Origin: an uncultured Pseudomonadota bacterium
GTDB taxonomy: Bacteria; Bdellovibrionota_B; Oligoflexia; Oligoflexales; CAILAO01
Direction: 5' to 3'
Assembly: GCA_903832105.1 (NCBI GenBank)
Contig: CAILAO010000130.1
Coordinates: forward strand, 1-5,891
DNA length: 5,891 nt
Notes under the pieces: model-generated
The model's database searches: none
Told to the model about the DNA's origin: nothing
Seen by the model: the letters and a program-made list of their open reading frames with translations, nothing else
Program-made: the position numbers and the translations under genes
Part shown: positions 1 to 5,569 of the stretch, in pieces
Layout of the letters: the number at the start of each line of letters is the position of its first letter
Position numbering within the stretch: the first letter of the stretch is position 1

Positions 1-444
1 AGGTGAAGCCGGTTTTTTATTATTTTTCTTGTGAATGAACCGAATACTTGTAGGTCTCCATTTTTTACCGACTCTATTAGATATTCCCATATCATTTAGA
101 TGGGTTGTGATCTTTTGCCAGCTCCATTTATTATCATCTCTAAACTTAATAACCAGCCGGATGACTTTCACTTCTTCGGTATTCGGTTTAAGTTTTCCCC
201 TAACAACCTTAGTCCCATATGGGGGATTGAGCCAGTGCCTATAGTTATCGGGGGTACGACCATTCATCCTATTATTGTTAATTTCGCACTTACCCAATCT
301 TCTCAAAACTAATTGCTTCGACACCCCAACTTTTGCAGCAATTTGAGTGCAAGTAAGACCATCTTGGTGGTAAAAATGCGTCAAATCTTCTGATTTTGCT
401 TTTTTCGGAATTGTGAAAATGCTAATGGAATCATTGAGCTTCAT
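1..444 (-). CDS. HTH plus Recombinase-domain-like protein without N-terminal catalytic domain (partial)
   Basis: The frame is open from ATG at 444 to the left edge (148 codons, no stop), so the C-terminus is missing. Residues about 26-50 (DGLTCTQIAAKVGVSKQLV and on) read as a helix-turn-helix. Residues about 69-139 match the pattern of the DNA-binding Recombinase domain of large serine recombinases: NPPYG, then GKLKP, a helix with EEVKVIRLVIKF, then ITTHLNDMGISNR, GKKWRPTSIR. The usual N-terminal resolvase domain with its YxRxS serine is absent; the protein begins with the HTH. Its ATG overlaps the stop of the recombinase gene as ATGA, with no Shine-Dalgarno of its own, so translation probably depends on termination of that gene. 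Inferred role: an accessory DNA-binding partner or directionality factor of the neighbouring recombinase. An IS607-like order with a catalytic domain further on cannot be excluded. Confidence 0.75.
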   Translation of the reverse strand, partial: MKLNDSISIFTIPKKAKSEDLTHFYHQDGLTCTQIAAKVGVSKQLVLRRLGKCEINNNRMNGRTPDNYRHWLNPPYGTKVVRGKLKPNTEEVKVIRLVIKFRDDNKWSWQKITTHLNDMGISNRVGKKWRPTSIRFIHKKNNKKPASP

Positions 445-1985
445 AGTGTTCGAGTACAATGCGGGTGACCCCACCATCCGTTACACGTAGTCACTTTCAG
501 CAGGTCATCGAACGGCCTAGCGTATGTGTAGCTTAGCTTTCCAGACTTCAGAGAAATGTTCGATAAGACAATTTCCGCGAGCCTTGCTTTGACCATCAAA
601 TTTTGCTTTAAGCTCATGATTTTCGGGATGTTTGTGAAGAGTTCGATGATGGAAAGGCCTTTTTTGTAAGTTTCCCTGTCGGCGGCGGTATAAGCCTTAA
701 TTTCATTTTCAAAATCATCCAGTGCCTCATCTTTGATCCTCTTGAAAGCCTCATATTCGTCTTTTGTGACGACTCCCTGAGCCAGGAGATCGTGAAATCT
801 TTTGATATCCGCTTTCAGCTCTTTACGCTTCTCCTGGATTTTATCGACCTCCTCTGTTGTATAAGTGTCAAGATCGTCCAGCCGCTTCCAGGTCTCCTCA
901 ACAAAGATCTTGGTGGCTACTGGCGTAAATCGCTCAAATGGTTTGAATGCAGCGATAAGTTGAGCGTGAATATCTTCTTGCGAGATATAATCCCTCTTGT
1001 CTGAACATTTTCTGTTGGCGCACCGGTAATAAATATAAACTTTTCCATTTGCTCGGGTTTTAGCCTCCCCAGTGATAGTATGATTGCAACATCCACATCG
1101 AATTAGACCCATAAATGGCTTGATTTCCAGTCTCCCTCTGGGATTACTCTGATATTGTTGGGCGCGTATACCACGAATCTTTTGGCATTTGTCCCAGGTT
1201 TCTTTATCTATAAGAGGCTCATGTTTACCCATTTGCTCTAACCGTTTACCCTTCACGACCATTCCCCCATAATAGAACGGATTCTTCAGAATATGTCCGA
1301 CGACTCTAAAGTCATGTGTCTTGCCTGTTGCTCGCTCTAAAATCTTTATTAGATCCGTCCAAGGGGCGTTTCCTTTGGAGTAAAACTGAAAAATCTCAGA
1401 AATAGCGGGGCCGACTGTGGGATCGACTACCACAATTGATTGTTTGGTTTTTGGATCTCGATAATTCAAGTAACCAACTGGTGCCTTCCAACACCAATGC
1501 CCGTCTTCTAGGCGTGCTGTAACGCCTTTGTTGATTTCAACTTTCAAATTGTCTATGTAATATTTTCCTAAGATCGTAGAAAGGTAAAAACGTAGTTTTT
1601 CTTGTGGAGGCGAATCTGAATCAATGATCAGATTTTCTCTAGTGAAATGGAATCGGACGCCATGACTTTCAACCAATTCTTCTACAATAACAGCAGATTT
1701 AAAACCTCTGACTGCACGATCCACTTTATCGAAAATGATGTCTCTAATTTCATGCTCTTTGACATACTCCACCATTTCAAAGAAGTGCTTTCGATCTGCT
1801 TCCTTTGATGCAGACTCGATTTCCGACCATTTTTTAACTACTTGAAGACCTTTTTTGTCAGCATATTCCTGTCCAAGTTTTAGTTGAGCTGGAAGTGAGT
1901 ATTGATCTTGGCTGGCGCTTGATATGCGATAAAACGCTGCTGCTGGTTTCTGACCTTTAATCAGTTTAAGATTTTCTTTCTCCAT
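441..1985 (-). CDS. Large serine recombinase / integrase
   Basis: This 514-residue protein is full length for the large serine recombinase family, which cuts and rejoins att DNA through a phosphoserine link. The N-terminal catalytic domain (about 15-145) has YRIS with predicted nucleophile Ser22 and Arg20, SLPAQ at 30-34, ADRKHF with Arg65, and the FDKVDRAVR motif at 85-93. The Recombinase domain follows (about 150-275, GHWCWKAPVGY). A zinc ribbon (about 292-330) has C297, C300, C322 and C327. A charged helix of about 376-435 is the expected coiled coil. The start at 1985 is set by AAGGAG ten bases upstream, inside the end of the zinc-finger gene (20-bp overlap). The last residues (GWWGHPHC) recall integrase tails that read through an antisense tRNA 3' end. 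Intact, so probably active; its DNA target is unknown. Confidence 0.95.
   Translation of the reverse strand: MEKENLKLIKGQKPAAAFYRISSASQDQYSLPAQLKLGQEYADKKGLQVVKKWSEIESASKEADRKHFFEMVEYVKEHEIRDIIFDKVDRAVRGFKSAVIVEELVESHGVRFHFTRENLIIDSDSPPQEKLRFYLSTILGKYYIDNLKVEINKGVTARLEDGHWCWKAPVGYLNYRDPKTKQSIVVVDPTVGPAISEIFQFYSKGNAPWTDLIKILERATGKTHDFRVVGHILKNPFYYGGMVVKGKRLEQMGKHEPLIDKETWDKCQKIRGIRAQQYQSNPRGRLEIKPFMGLIRCGCCNHTITGEAKTRANGKVYIYYRCANRKCSDKRDYISQEDIHAQLIAAFKPFERFTPVATKIFVEETWKRLDDLDTYTTEEVDKIQEKRKELKADIKRFHDLLAQGVVTKDEYEAFKRIKDEALDDFENEIKAYTAADRETYKKGLSIIELFTNIPKIMSLKQNLMVKARLAEIVLSNISLKSGKLSYTYARPFDDLLKVTTCNGWWGHPHCTRTL
447..477. repeat. tRNA-3'-end-like segment at recombinase 3' end; copy of TGTTCGAGT
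   Basis: On the plus strand this stretch contains TGTTCGAGT, which resembles a tRNA T-loop, and ends in ACCCCACCA. The spacing is about five bases too long for a real tRNA 3' end and no matching 5' acceptor strand is present, so it is not a tRNA gene. TGTTCGAGT recurs in the same orientation at 2354-2362, followed there by a loosely similar TG...ACCC-A-AC-AT series. It may be an attachment-site remnant or chance similarity. Confidence 0.25.
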
Positions 1986-2277
1986 TAATATTGTTCTCCT
2001 TTACCGCCGCACTCCGATTCTCTGCGGTTTGAATCAGGAGCTGTAATCGTCTTTGGAAGTCGTTAAGCTGTTCCATTCGATATTCAAAAATCAAACCCAA
2101 CGCTCTTTTTATCTCCAACAAATCCTTGTCTGACGATTTGGATATATATGTGGATCGCTTTTTTTTGCGTTGGCATTCCTTGCAAGAGGCGTCCGTTCTA
2201 CTACCTTTCGAGTAGAACACTGTGAGCAACTTTTGTTGTCCACAGGTGGAACAGATTTTAAATCCCAACTCTTGCAA
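1966..2277 (-). CDS. Small zinc-finger / coiled-coil protein upstream of recombinase
   Basis: This is a 103-residue protein. Residues 7-38 form a treble-clef-type zinc site: CSTC (C9, C12), a spacer with KLLTVFYSKG, then CKEC (C32, C35) followed by a basic QRKKKR stretch. This resembles the zinc region found at the front of many phage HNH-type proteins, but no HNH motif follows. Residues about 54-90 (KDLLEIKRALGLIFEYRMEQ and on) are likely a long, possibly coiled-coil helix. The best start is TTG at 2277. There is no ATG in frame, a stop lies about nine codons upstream, and AAAGGG sits six bases before the TTG. The gene overlaps the recombinase start by 20 bp, so the two are co-transcribed and probably coupled. 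Likely roles, by context only, are DNA-binding regulator or recombination directionality factor. Confidence 0.75.
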   Translation of the reverse strand: MQELGFKICSTCGQQKLLTVFYSKGSRTDASCKECQRKKKRSTYISKSSDKDLLEIKRALGLIFEYRMEQLNDFQRRLQLLIQTAENRSAAVKENNINGERKS

Positions 2278-2290
2278 AATGCACCCTTTC

Positions 2291-2320
2291 TTTATATCCC
2301 GAATCTAAAACTTTAATCAA
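2291..2320 (-). promoter_or_regulatory. Candidate promoter of the recombination module
   Basis: Reading the minus strand, TTGATT (2315-2320) is followed after 18 bp by TATAAA (2291-2296). Transcription would then begin only about 7-10 bases before the TTG start, on or just beside the AAAGGG ribosome site, giving a very short leader. The spacing and late start make this tentative; the module could also be read from the upstream 129-aa gene, since no clear terminator separates them. Confidence 0.3.
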
Positions 2321-2354
2321 TTTAATAACGCTTCTAATAATTAACCATCATGAT

Positions 2355-2390
2355 GTTCGAGTCGCATTGAATACCCAACATGACTCGAAC
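2355..2390. repeat. 9-bp inverted repeat with 18-base spacer
   Basis: GTTCGAGTC (2355-2363) and GACTCGAAC (2382-2390) are perfect inverted arms around an 18-base spacer. An 8-bp palindrome, ATCATGAT, abuts at 2347-2354. The element sits between the 129-aa gene stop and the recombination module. No T-run follows on the minus strand, so it is not a standard intrinsic terminator. An operator or a recombinase site is more likely. Confidence 0.6.
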
Positions 2391-2413
2391 TTCAATTCTC
2401 TGATCGAATGACA

Positions 2414-2803
2414 TTAGATATTTAAAACTGTTAGTTGTTTTTTGACCTCTTGGGATAAATCAGGGTATTCCACAGCTATTGATTCCAATATTCTTCTTTT
2501 CAGTAACCTCCTTTGTTCTGGCGTCATGAATCGACCGATTGAGTTGTGTATCAGCGGTGTATAAAAGATCCCTGCGTTTTGTTTTAAATAATCGACGGCG
2601 AGTTTTTTTTGCGAAATACTTAAATCGTAATATTGTTCCGTTTCACTGTTGTTCCAAAAATGCCGCGCCAAATCGGTCCTCTCAGCAAGAATGTTTAAGT
2701 TTTCTTGCGCGTATTTTGGCAATGAAACATTAATTTTTTTAATGTTTTCATTTGTTGCTGCGGTCAACATTTCACTCATTCGTTTCATTCTTGAATTATT
2801 CAT
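2414..2803 (-). CDS. Hypothetical protein, possible ribbon-helix-helix N-terminal region
   Basis: I do not recognise a family for this 129-residue protein. Residues 20-50 (ENIKKINVSLPKYAQENLNI and on) have the look of a ribbon-helix-helix fold: a short strand KINVSLP, a helix, a turn at ERTD, and a second helix. The remainder is helical, with a very basic stretch near 98-105 (RRLLKRRI). There is no signal peptide or membrane segment, so it should be cytoplasmic. The start at 2803 is supported by GAGGG seven bases upstream. It lies 49 bp after the 151-aa gene with no terminator between, so the two probably form one operon. By analogy with small two-gene operons whose second product binds DNA, it could be the regulator acting on the palindrome upstream. 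That is inference. Confidence 0.7.
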   Translation of the reverse strand: MNNSRMKRMSEMLTAATNENIKKINVSLPKYAQENLNILAERTDLARHFWNNSETEQYYDLSISQKKLAVDYLKQNAGIFYTPLIHNSIGRFMTPEQRRLLKRRILESIAVEYPDLSQEVKKQLTVLNI

Positions 2804-2852
2804 ATTATTCCCTCGTTACTTTATTTAATTGTTTTTGACTAATTCGATAATC

Positions 2853-3308
2853 TTACTTTTTAGGAGCCGATAAAGGTTTCTGTGTCTGATATTTAGAACA
2901 GAATATCTTTGGAACAGGTTGCCTTGTTTTTGTTATACTTGCTTCAATTCTGGCAGACGACAATGCTAAAAAATCATAAATTATATCTGCGTCTTTTTTG
3001 TTTAAATTTTCATTCAGGTATAATGAGTGAATATTTTTCTGCTCATCATAGAGGTATTTCGCTACAACAAATTCATCAACTGTAATGAAGAATGATTTGG
3101 GATCGTTATACACTGAAATGTTAGTAGAAAACATATAAAGATGTCTTCTCAATGTTTCAGCCAAAAAAGGTACATCCGAAGTCAACGATTCAAATCTATC
3201 GTGATCTCCATCTGTTACATCATGAACATAAGAGGTACTTTCTTTCATAATACCAATCCAAATTCGACGGCTTCTTAGCAATTCCCTAGTTTTAACCTTA
3301 TTATCCAT
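2853..3308 (-). CDS. Hypothetical protein, first gene of a two-gene operon
   Basis: This 151-residue soluble protein is not recognised. It has a basic N-terminus (KTRELLRSRRIWIG), an aspartate/histidine-rich stretch at 29-38 (HDVTDGDHDR), a helical middle (PFLAETLRRHLYMF, about 47-60), a section DEFVVAKYLYDEQ at 78-90, and a proline/lysine-rich tail. No signal peptide, membrane segment or clear catalytic motif is visible; the DGDHDR cluster could bind metal but nothing proves it. The start at 3308 is decided by a strong AAAGGAG whose core lies six bases upstream. The candidate promoter at 3428-3457 would give a leader of about 110 bases holding an inverted repeat. It is followed after 49 bp by the 129-aa gene, presumably a functional partner. 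Confidence 0.75.
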   Translation of the reverse strand: MDNKVKTRELLRSRRIWIGIMKESTSYVHDVTDGDHDRFESLTSDVPFLAETLRRHLYMFSTNISVYNDPKSFFITVDEFVVAKYLYDEQKNIHSLYLNENLNKKDADIIYDFLALSSARIEASITKTRQPVPKIFCSKYQTQKPLSAPKK

Positions 3309-3385
3309 ACATCTCTCCTTTCGTAAATTGTGTTTTGTACATTTCGATAACCAAATTCATGCTTTCTATAACGCAAAGCTTTCAT

Positions 3386-3416
3386 TTATGCAGAAATATT
3401 CTATGTTTCCGCATAA
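3386..3416. repeat. Imperfect 11-bp inverted repeat in leader of 151-aa gene
   Basis: TTATGCAGAAA (3386-3396) and TTTCCGCATAA (3406-3416) pair at 10 of 11 positions around a nine-base loop. The outer motif GCATAA occurs again at 3434-3439, so three copies (one inverted) bracket the promoter and palindrome. It lies just downstream of the predicted transcription start and could be an operator or an RNA hairpin in the leader. Confidence 0.6.
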
Positions 3417-3419
3417 CAT

Positions 3420-3431
3420 TACTGCGCAGTA
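3420..3431. promoter_or_regulatory. 12-bp perfect palindrome, putative operator
   Basis: TACTGCGCAGTA is a perfect 12-bp palindrome, locally GC-rich within an AT-rich intergenic region. It overlaps the -10 of the candidate promoter for the 151-aa gene, as expected for a dimeric repressor that blocks RNA polymerase. The regulator is unknown; the 129-aa product is one candidate. Confidence 0.5.
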
Positions 3432-3457
3432 TCGCATAATCCACAAATTCTCGTCAA
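3428..3457 (-). promoter_or_regulatory. Candidate promoter of the 151/129-aa operon
   Basis: On the minus strand TTGACG (3452-3457) is separated by 18 bp from GATACT (3428-3433), which is preceded by TG one base away as in an extended -10. The -35 matches the sigma-70 consensus at five of six positions and the -10 at four of six. The palindrome at 3420-3431 overlaps the -10. Confidence 0.45.
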
Positions 3458-3494
3458 AGGACGGACTGATTGCAAAAAATGTTATCTGTAGATG

Positions 3495-4616
3495 TTAAAT
3501 AATGGGGGGGATAACAAACCAATATGGAAGTTCATCGTTTGTTTCTACTACATAGGTAGGACCATCTTTTTTTCTTCGAGCTTTTTCCATGTGCCAACTT
3601 ACTACTGTGCTATCCTTAATATTCTCAATGATCTTCTCAAAAAACGCTTCTTTTTTCTTGCCACCTGCTCTACTTATCAAATTATAGAAATCGTCTATAT
3701 TTTGAGCCTTAAGATGCAGAGCATCATATCGAAATAAAATATCAGAATAATCAAAGTTAACCTTCCCTATAAAGCAGAAGACCCTTTTTGTTCTCAAAGA
3801 ATCTTCTTCGAGCAGTTGTTCTAAGATATTATCATCAAGTTCGTTGCGGTACCCTAAAACCCATAGAACACAAACCAATCCACGCTCAAAAATCAAATCG
3901 TCTTCTGGTAAATCCAAGTATTCAATGAATTCGTCTTCATTTTCTTTTGGATTTTCCGTATAAATATCCCGCATATAAAATAGAAGTCGATTTTCTCTTG
4001 CTTCTTTCCACTTTTCAAATGTTTTATTGCAGAGTTTAGCTGCTTCTACCAGAGCGCCGTCTTTTCCCACAAGATCCTTGAAAAGATCGATCCATTTTTT
4101 CACAACCCCGCGATCCCCCGTGCGAACATACGAAAGTTGAGTATTCTTTTCACTACTGGATTCAATGTCGTCATCTGGATCAACTAAACTCCTTAGGCTC
4201 TCGGAGTAGAGTTTAAAAATGTACGAAAAATTTGTGGCTACATTTTTCGTATTTTTGTATTCTTTTTCCTCACTATAATCTAGAAGGCCATCTATTACTT
4301 TTTTGAAGTACTCAGATTTTTTTTCTCCAGACTGAAATTGTCTAGCTGCCGTATAAAGCTTGTTAGGATCTTTGAAGTTTTTAAAAAATTCTTTCCAATT
4401 TCCAGAAAACTCGTTTTCGACTCTATTACCGATTTTAGCTATATCTAGCCAAACAGATGCCATACTGGGAGTTTGTACATTAGAAGGGTACTTACTTTTA
4501 TTTTTATCAACTAATCGGTGCAAACTCTTTGCGAGATTTATATAATCTTCATGCTTTTCGATTTCTCTTTCCAACAGTTTGACACATCTTTCTCCTAGAG
4601 CCTTTTTCTCATTCAT
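3495..4616 (-). CDS. Hypothetical 373-aa cytoplasmic protein coupled to a basic peptide
   Basis: I do not recognise a family. The protein is mostly charged and helical, with no signal peptide or membrane segment. Visible landmarks are a helical N-terminus with alternating charges (1-40), an aromatic-rich section at 58-135 (NWKEFFKNF, NFSYIFKLYSES), an acidic serine-rich linker at 146-157 (DPDDDIESSSE), a hydrophobic helix RGLVCVLWVLGY at 245-256, and a basic EKARRKK near the C-terminus. It ends PPII, where the codons form a run of seven G on the plus strand (3504-3510). ATG at 4616 overlaps the stop of the 38-aa gene as ATGA, and its own ribosome site is only a weak GAAGAA, so translation is probably coupled. 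Possible roles include plasmid maintenance, phage defence or regulation; none is shown by sequence. Confidence 0.8.
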   Translation of the reverse strand: MNEKKALGERCVKLLEREIEKHEDYINLAKSLHRLVDKNKSKYPSNVQTPSMASVWLDIAKIGNRVENEFSGNWKEFFKNFKDPNKLYTAARQFQSGEKKSEYFKKVIDGLLDYSEEKEYKNTKNVATNFSYIFKLYSESLRSLVDPDDDIESSSEKNTQLSYVRTGDRGVVKKWIDLFKDLVGKDGALVEAAKLCNKTFEKWKEARENRLLFYMRDIYTENPKENEDEFIEYLDLPEDDLIFERGLVCVLWVLGYRNELDDNILEQLLEEDSLRTKRVFCFIGKVNFDYSDILFRYDALHLKAQNIDDFYNLISRAGGKKKEAFFEKIIENIKDSTVVSWHMEKARRKKDGPTYVVETNDELPYWFVIPPII

Positions 4617-4729
4617 TTCTTCTTCTGAAAGGTGACCATCTTCTTTTCTGCAGCCTTTTTTAAGGGAGCTTCTCTTGACTTAACATTACCATTTAACATT
4701 TTTTTCGCTGTTCGCTTCGGTTTACTCAT
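4613..4729 (-). CDS. 38-aa lysine-rich peptide, translationally coupled to the 373-aa gene
   Basis: The peptide begins MSKPKRTAKKML and ends TFQKKK. It contains twelve lysines and two arginines against two acidic residues, so it is strongly basic and could bind nucleic acid or the acidic linker of its 373-aa partner. A longer frame opens at 4831, but the promoter at 4773-4801 lies inside that extension and no ribosome site precedes it, whereas AGGAAA stands just ahead of ATG 4729. The ATGA overlap with the next gene supports this being a real coding sequence rather than leader noise. Family unknown; too short to classify. Confidence 0.65.
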   Translation of the reverse strand: MSKPKRTAKKMLNGNVKSREAPLKKAAEKKMVTFQKKK

Positions 4730-4734
4730 TTCTA

Positions 4735-4740
4735 TTTCCT
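4735..4740 (-). promoter_or_regulatory. Ribosome binding site fixing the 38-aa start
   Basis: AGGAAA on the minus strand, with AGGA seven bases before ATG 4729. It favours the 38-residue product over a 72-residue one starting at 4831. Confidence 0.6.
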
Positions 4741-4755
4741 GTTTTAAATGGGGCT

Positions 4756-4798
4756 GAATTGTTCTCAGGGCTATTTTAGCGAATAGAGTGCGAATTGT
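4756..4798. repeat. GAATTGT direct repeat flanking the divergent promoter core
   Basis: GAATTGT occurs at 4756-4762 and 4792-4798, start points 36 bp apart. The second copy overlaps the -35 of the minus-strand promoter and the first lies near its start point. CTATT/AATAG (4771-4775, 4782-4786) is a short inverted repeat over the -10. These may be operator half-sites, but seven-base repeats are common by chance in AT-rich DNA. Confidence 0.25.
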
Positions 4799-4801
4799 AA
4801 A
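4773..4801 (-). promoter_or_regulatory. Sigma-70-type promoter of the 38/373-aa operon
   Basis: On the minus strand TTTACA (4796-4801) and TAAAAT (4773-4778) each match consensus at five of six positions, with the ideal 17-bp spacer. The start point would be near 4766, leaving a leader of about 37 bases to ATG 4729. It is the best promoter in the window and lies in the 120-bp gap between divergent operons. Confidence 0.7.
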
Positions 4802-4849
4802 TAACGGGTCGTTGGCAGCAAACAAAACCATGAAAAGGAGTATTAGGCG

Positions 4850-5569
4850 ATGAAAAAAAAGAAAAATGAAAAAAAGGCTACAACAACTGAATCCAAGAAA
4901 TTTAAGGAAAGCAATTCCAAGTCATTGATGGAGAATGCTATCAAAGCTTCCATAGACTTAGAAAAAGCTGAAAATTCCAAAGCTAACAGAAATGCATCAT
5001 ATCTAGCAGGAAAGTACCTCCATCAAGTATCTGATAAGAACGTACTTAAGGAATTGGATTATCCCAATTTTAAGAAATTCTGCGAAGATAATATCACTCT
5101 TGGATACAAACGATGCTCTCAATTAAAAAATGGTTATGGCTGGCATCTGGAATTCATGAAAATCCCAGAAATAGAGAAATCCATCCGTGATGGATTTGTC
5201 GTCTCCTTGAACACAATTGAACTGATCGGTCGCAACAAAAAGCATTTCTCAGACGAAAGAATCAAAAATCTGATTAGGCTAACTTACATTAAAAAGCGCA
5301 GTAGATGCAGAATCGAAAAACTTATTGCGAAATGGAAGTCAGAAGACAAACCAACTCCAAATAGCACGGCCGACAAGAAAGCCGCCGCTCTCGAAAAACA
5401 CGTGAGGGCCATTCAAGGAATAGAATTAGACAAGAAATGGTTTTTTGGGCTGCCTATTGGAGAGAAAAATTTGGTAAAAGAAGCAATCAAGAGCCTAATC
5501 GAGCTGTCGGAATCTTTCGAGAACCTACTAACATCTGGATCAAAACAATCGGAGACTAGCGATGACTAA
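4850..5569 (+). CDS. Putative DNA-binding / replication-associated protein
   Basis: This is a 239-residue cytoplasmic protein. The first 25 residues are lysine-rich, encoded by runs of A, and probably disordered. Residues about 48-130 follow a helical pattern: YLAGKYLHQV, KNVLKELDYPNFKKFCEDN, LGYKRCSQL, then IPEIEKSIRDGFVVSLNTIE. To my eye this recalls the helical region ahead of HNH nucleases in Bdellovibrio-like bacteria and other plasmid helix-turn-helix proteins, in which a 'grLYxxxGYxSFxeYc' helix is followed by a recognition helix. No HNH motif is present. The C-terminal part (172-225) is helical. AAAAGGAG nine bases upstream sets the start. It heads the plus-strand operon, overlaps the primase-like gene by 8 bp, and diverges from the 38/373-aa pair, so it could regulate that shared intergenic region. 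Function is inferred only. Confidence 0.75.
   Translation: MKKKKNEKKATTTESKKFKESNSKSLMENAIKASIDLEKAENSKANRNASYLAGKYLHQVSDKNVLKELDYPNFKKFCEDNITLGYKRCSQLKNGYGWHLEFMKIPEIEKSIRDGFVVSLNTIELIGRNKKHFSDERIKNLIRLTYIKKRSRCRIEKLIAKWKSEDKPTPNSTADKKAAALEKHVRAIQGIELDKKWFFGLPIGEKNLVKEAIKSLIELSESFENLLTSGSKQSETSDD

Noticed and set aside
35..312. Two plus-strand open frames near the left edge
   Set aside because: They are shadows of the minus-strand HTH/Recombinase-domain gene, which has a recognisable domain pattern and a coupled start.
447..476. Possible tRNA gene on the plus strand (TTCGAGT ... CCACCA)
   Set aside because: The distance from the T-loop-like motif to CCA is about five bases too long, the T-stem does not pair, and no complementary 5' acceptor strand or anticodon arm exists upstream, where a coding sequence runs.
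2355..2390. Terminator for the 129-aa gene
   Set aside because: The arms are good but the loop is 18 bases and no T-run follows on either strand.
3475..3492. Intrinsic terminator after the 373-aa gene
   Set aside because: Six T follow on the minus strand, but the only nearby stem is ATCT/AGAT with a two-base loop, too weak to call.
4730..4831. N-terminal extension of the basic peptide to 72 residues
   Set aside because: It contains the -35 and -10 of the best promoter, has no ribosome site ahead of 4831, and overlaps the divergent gene's leader.
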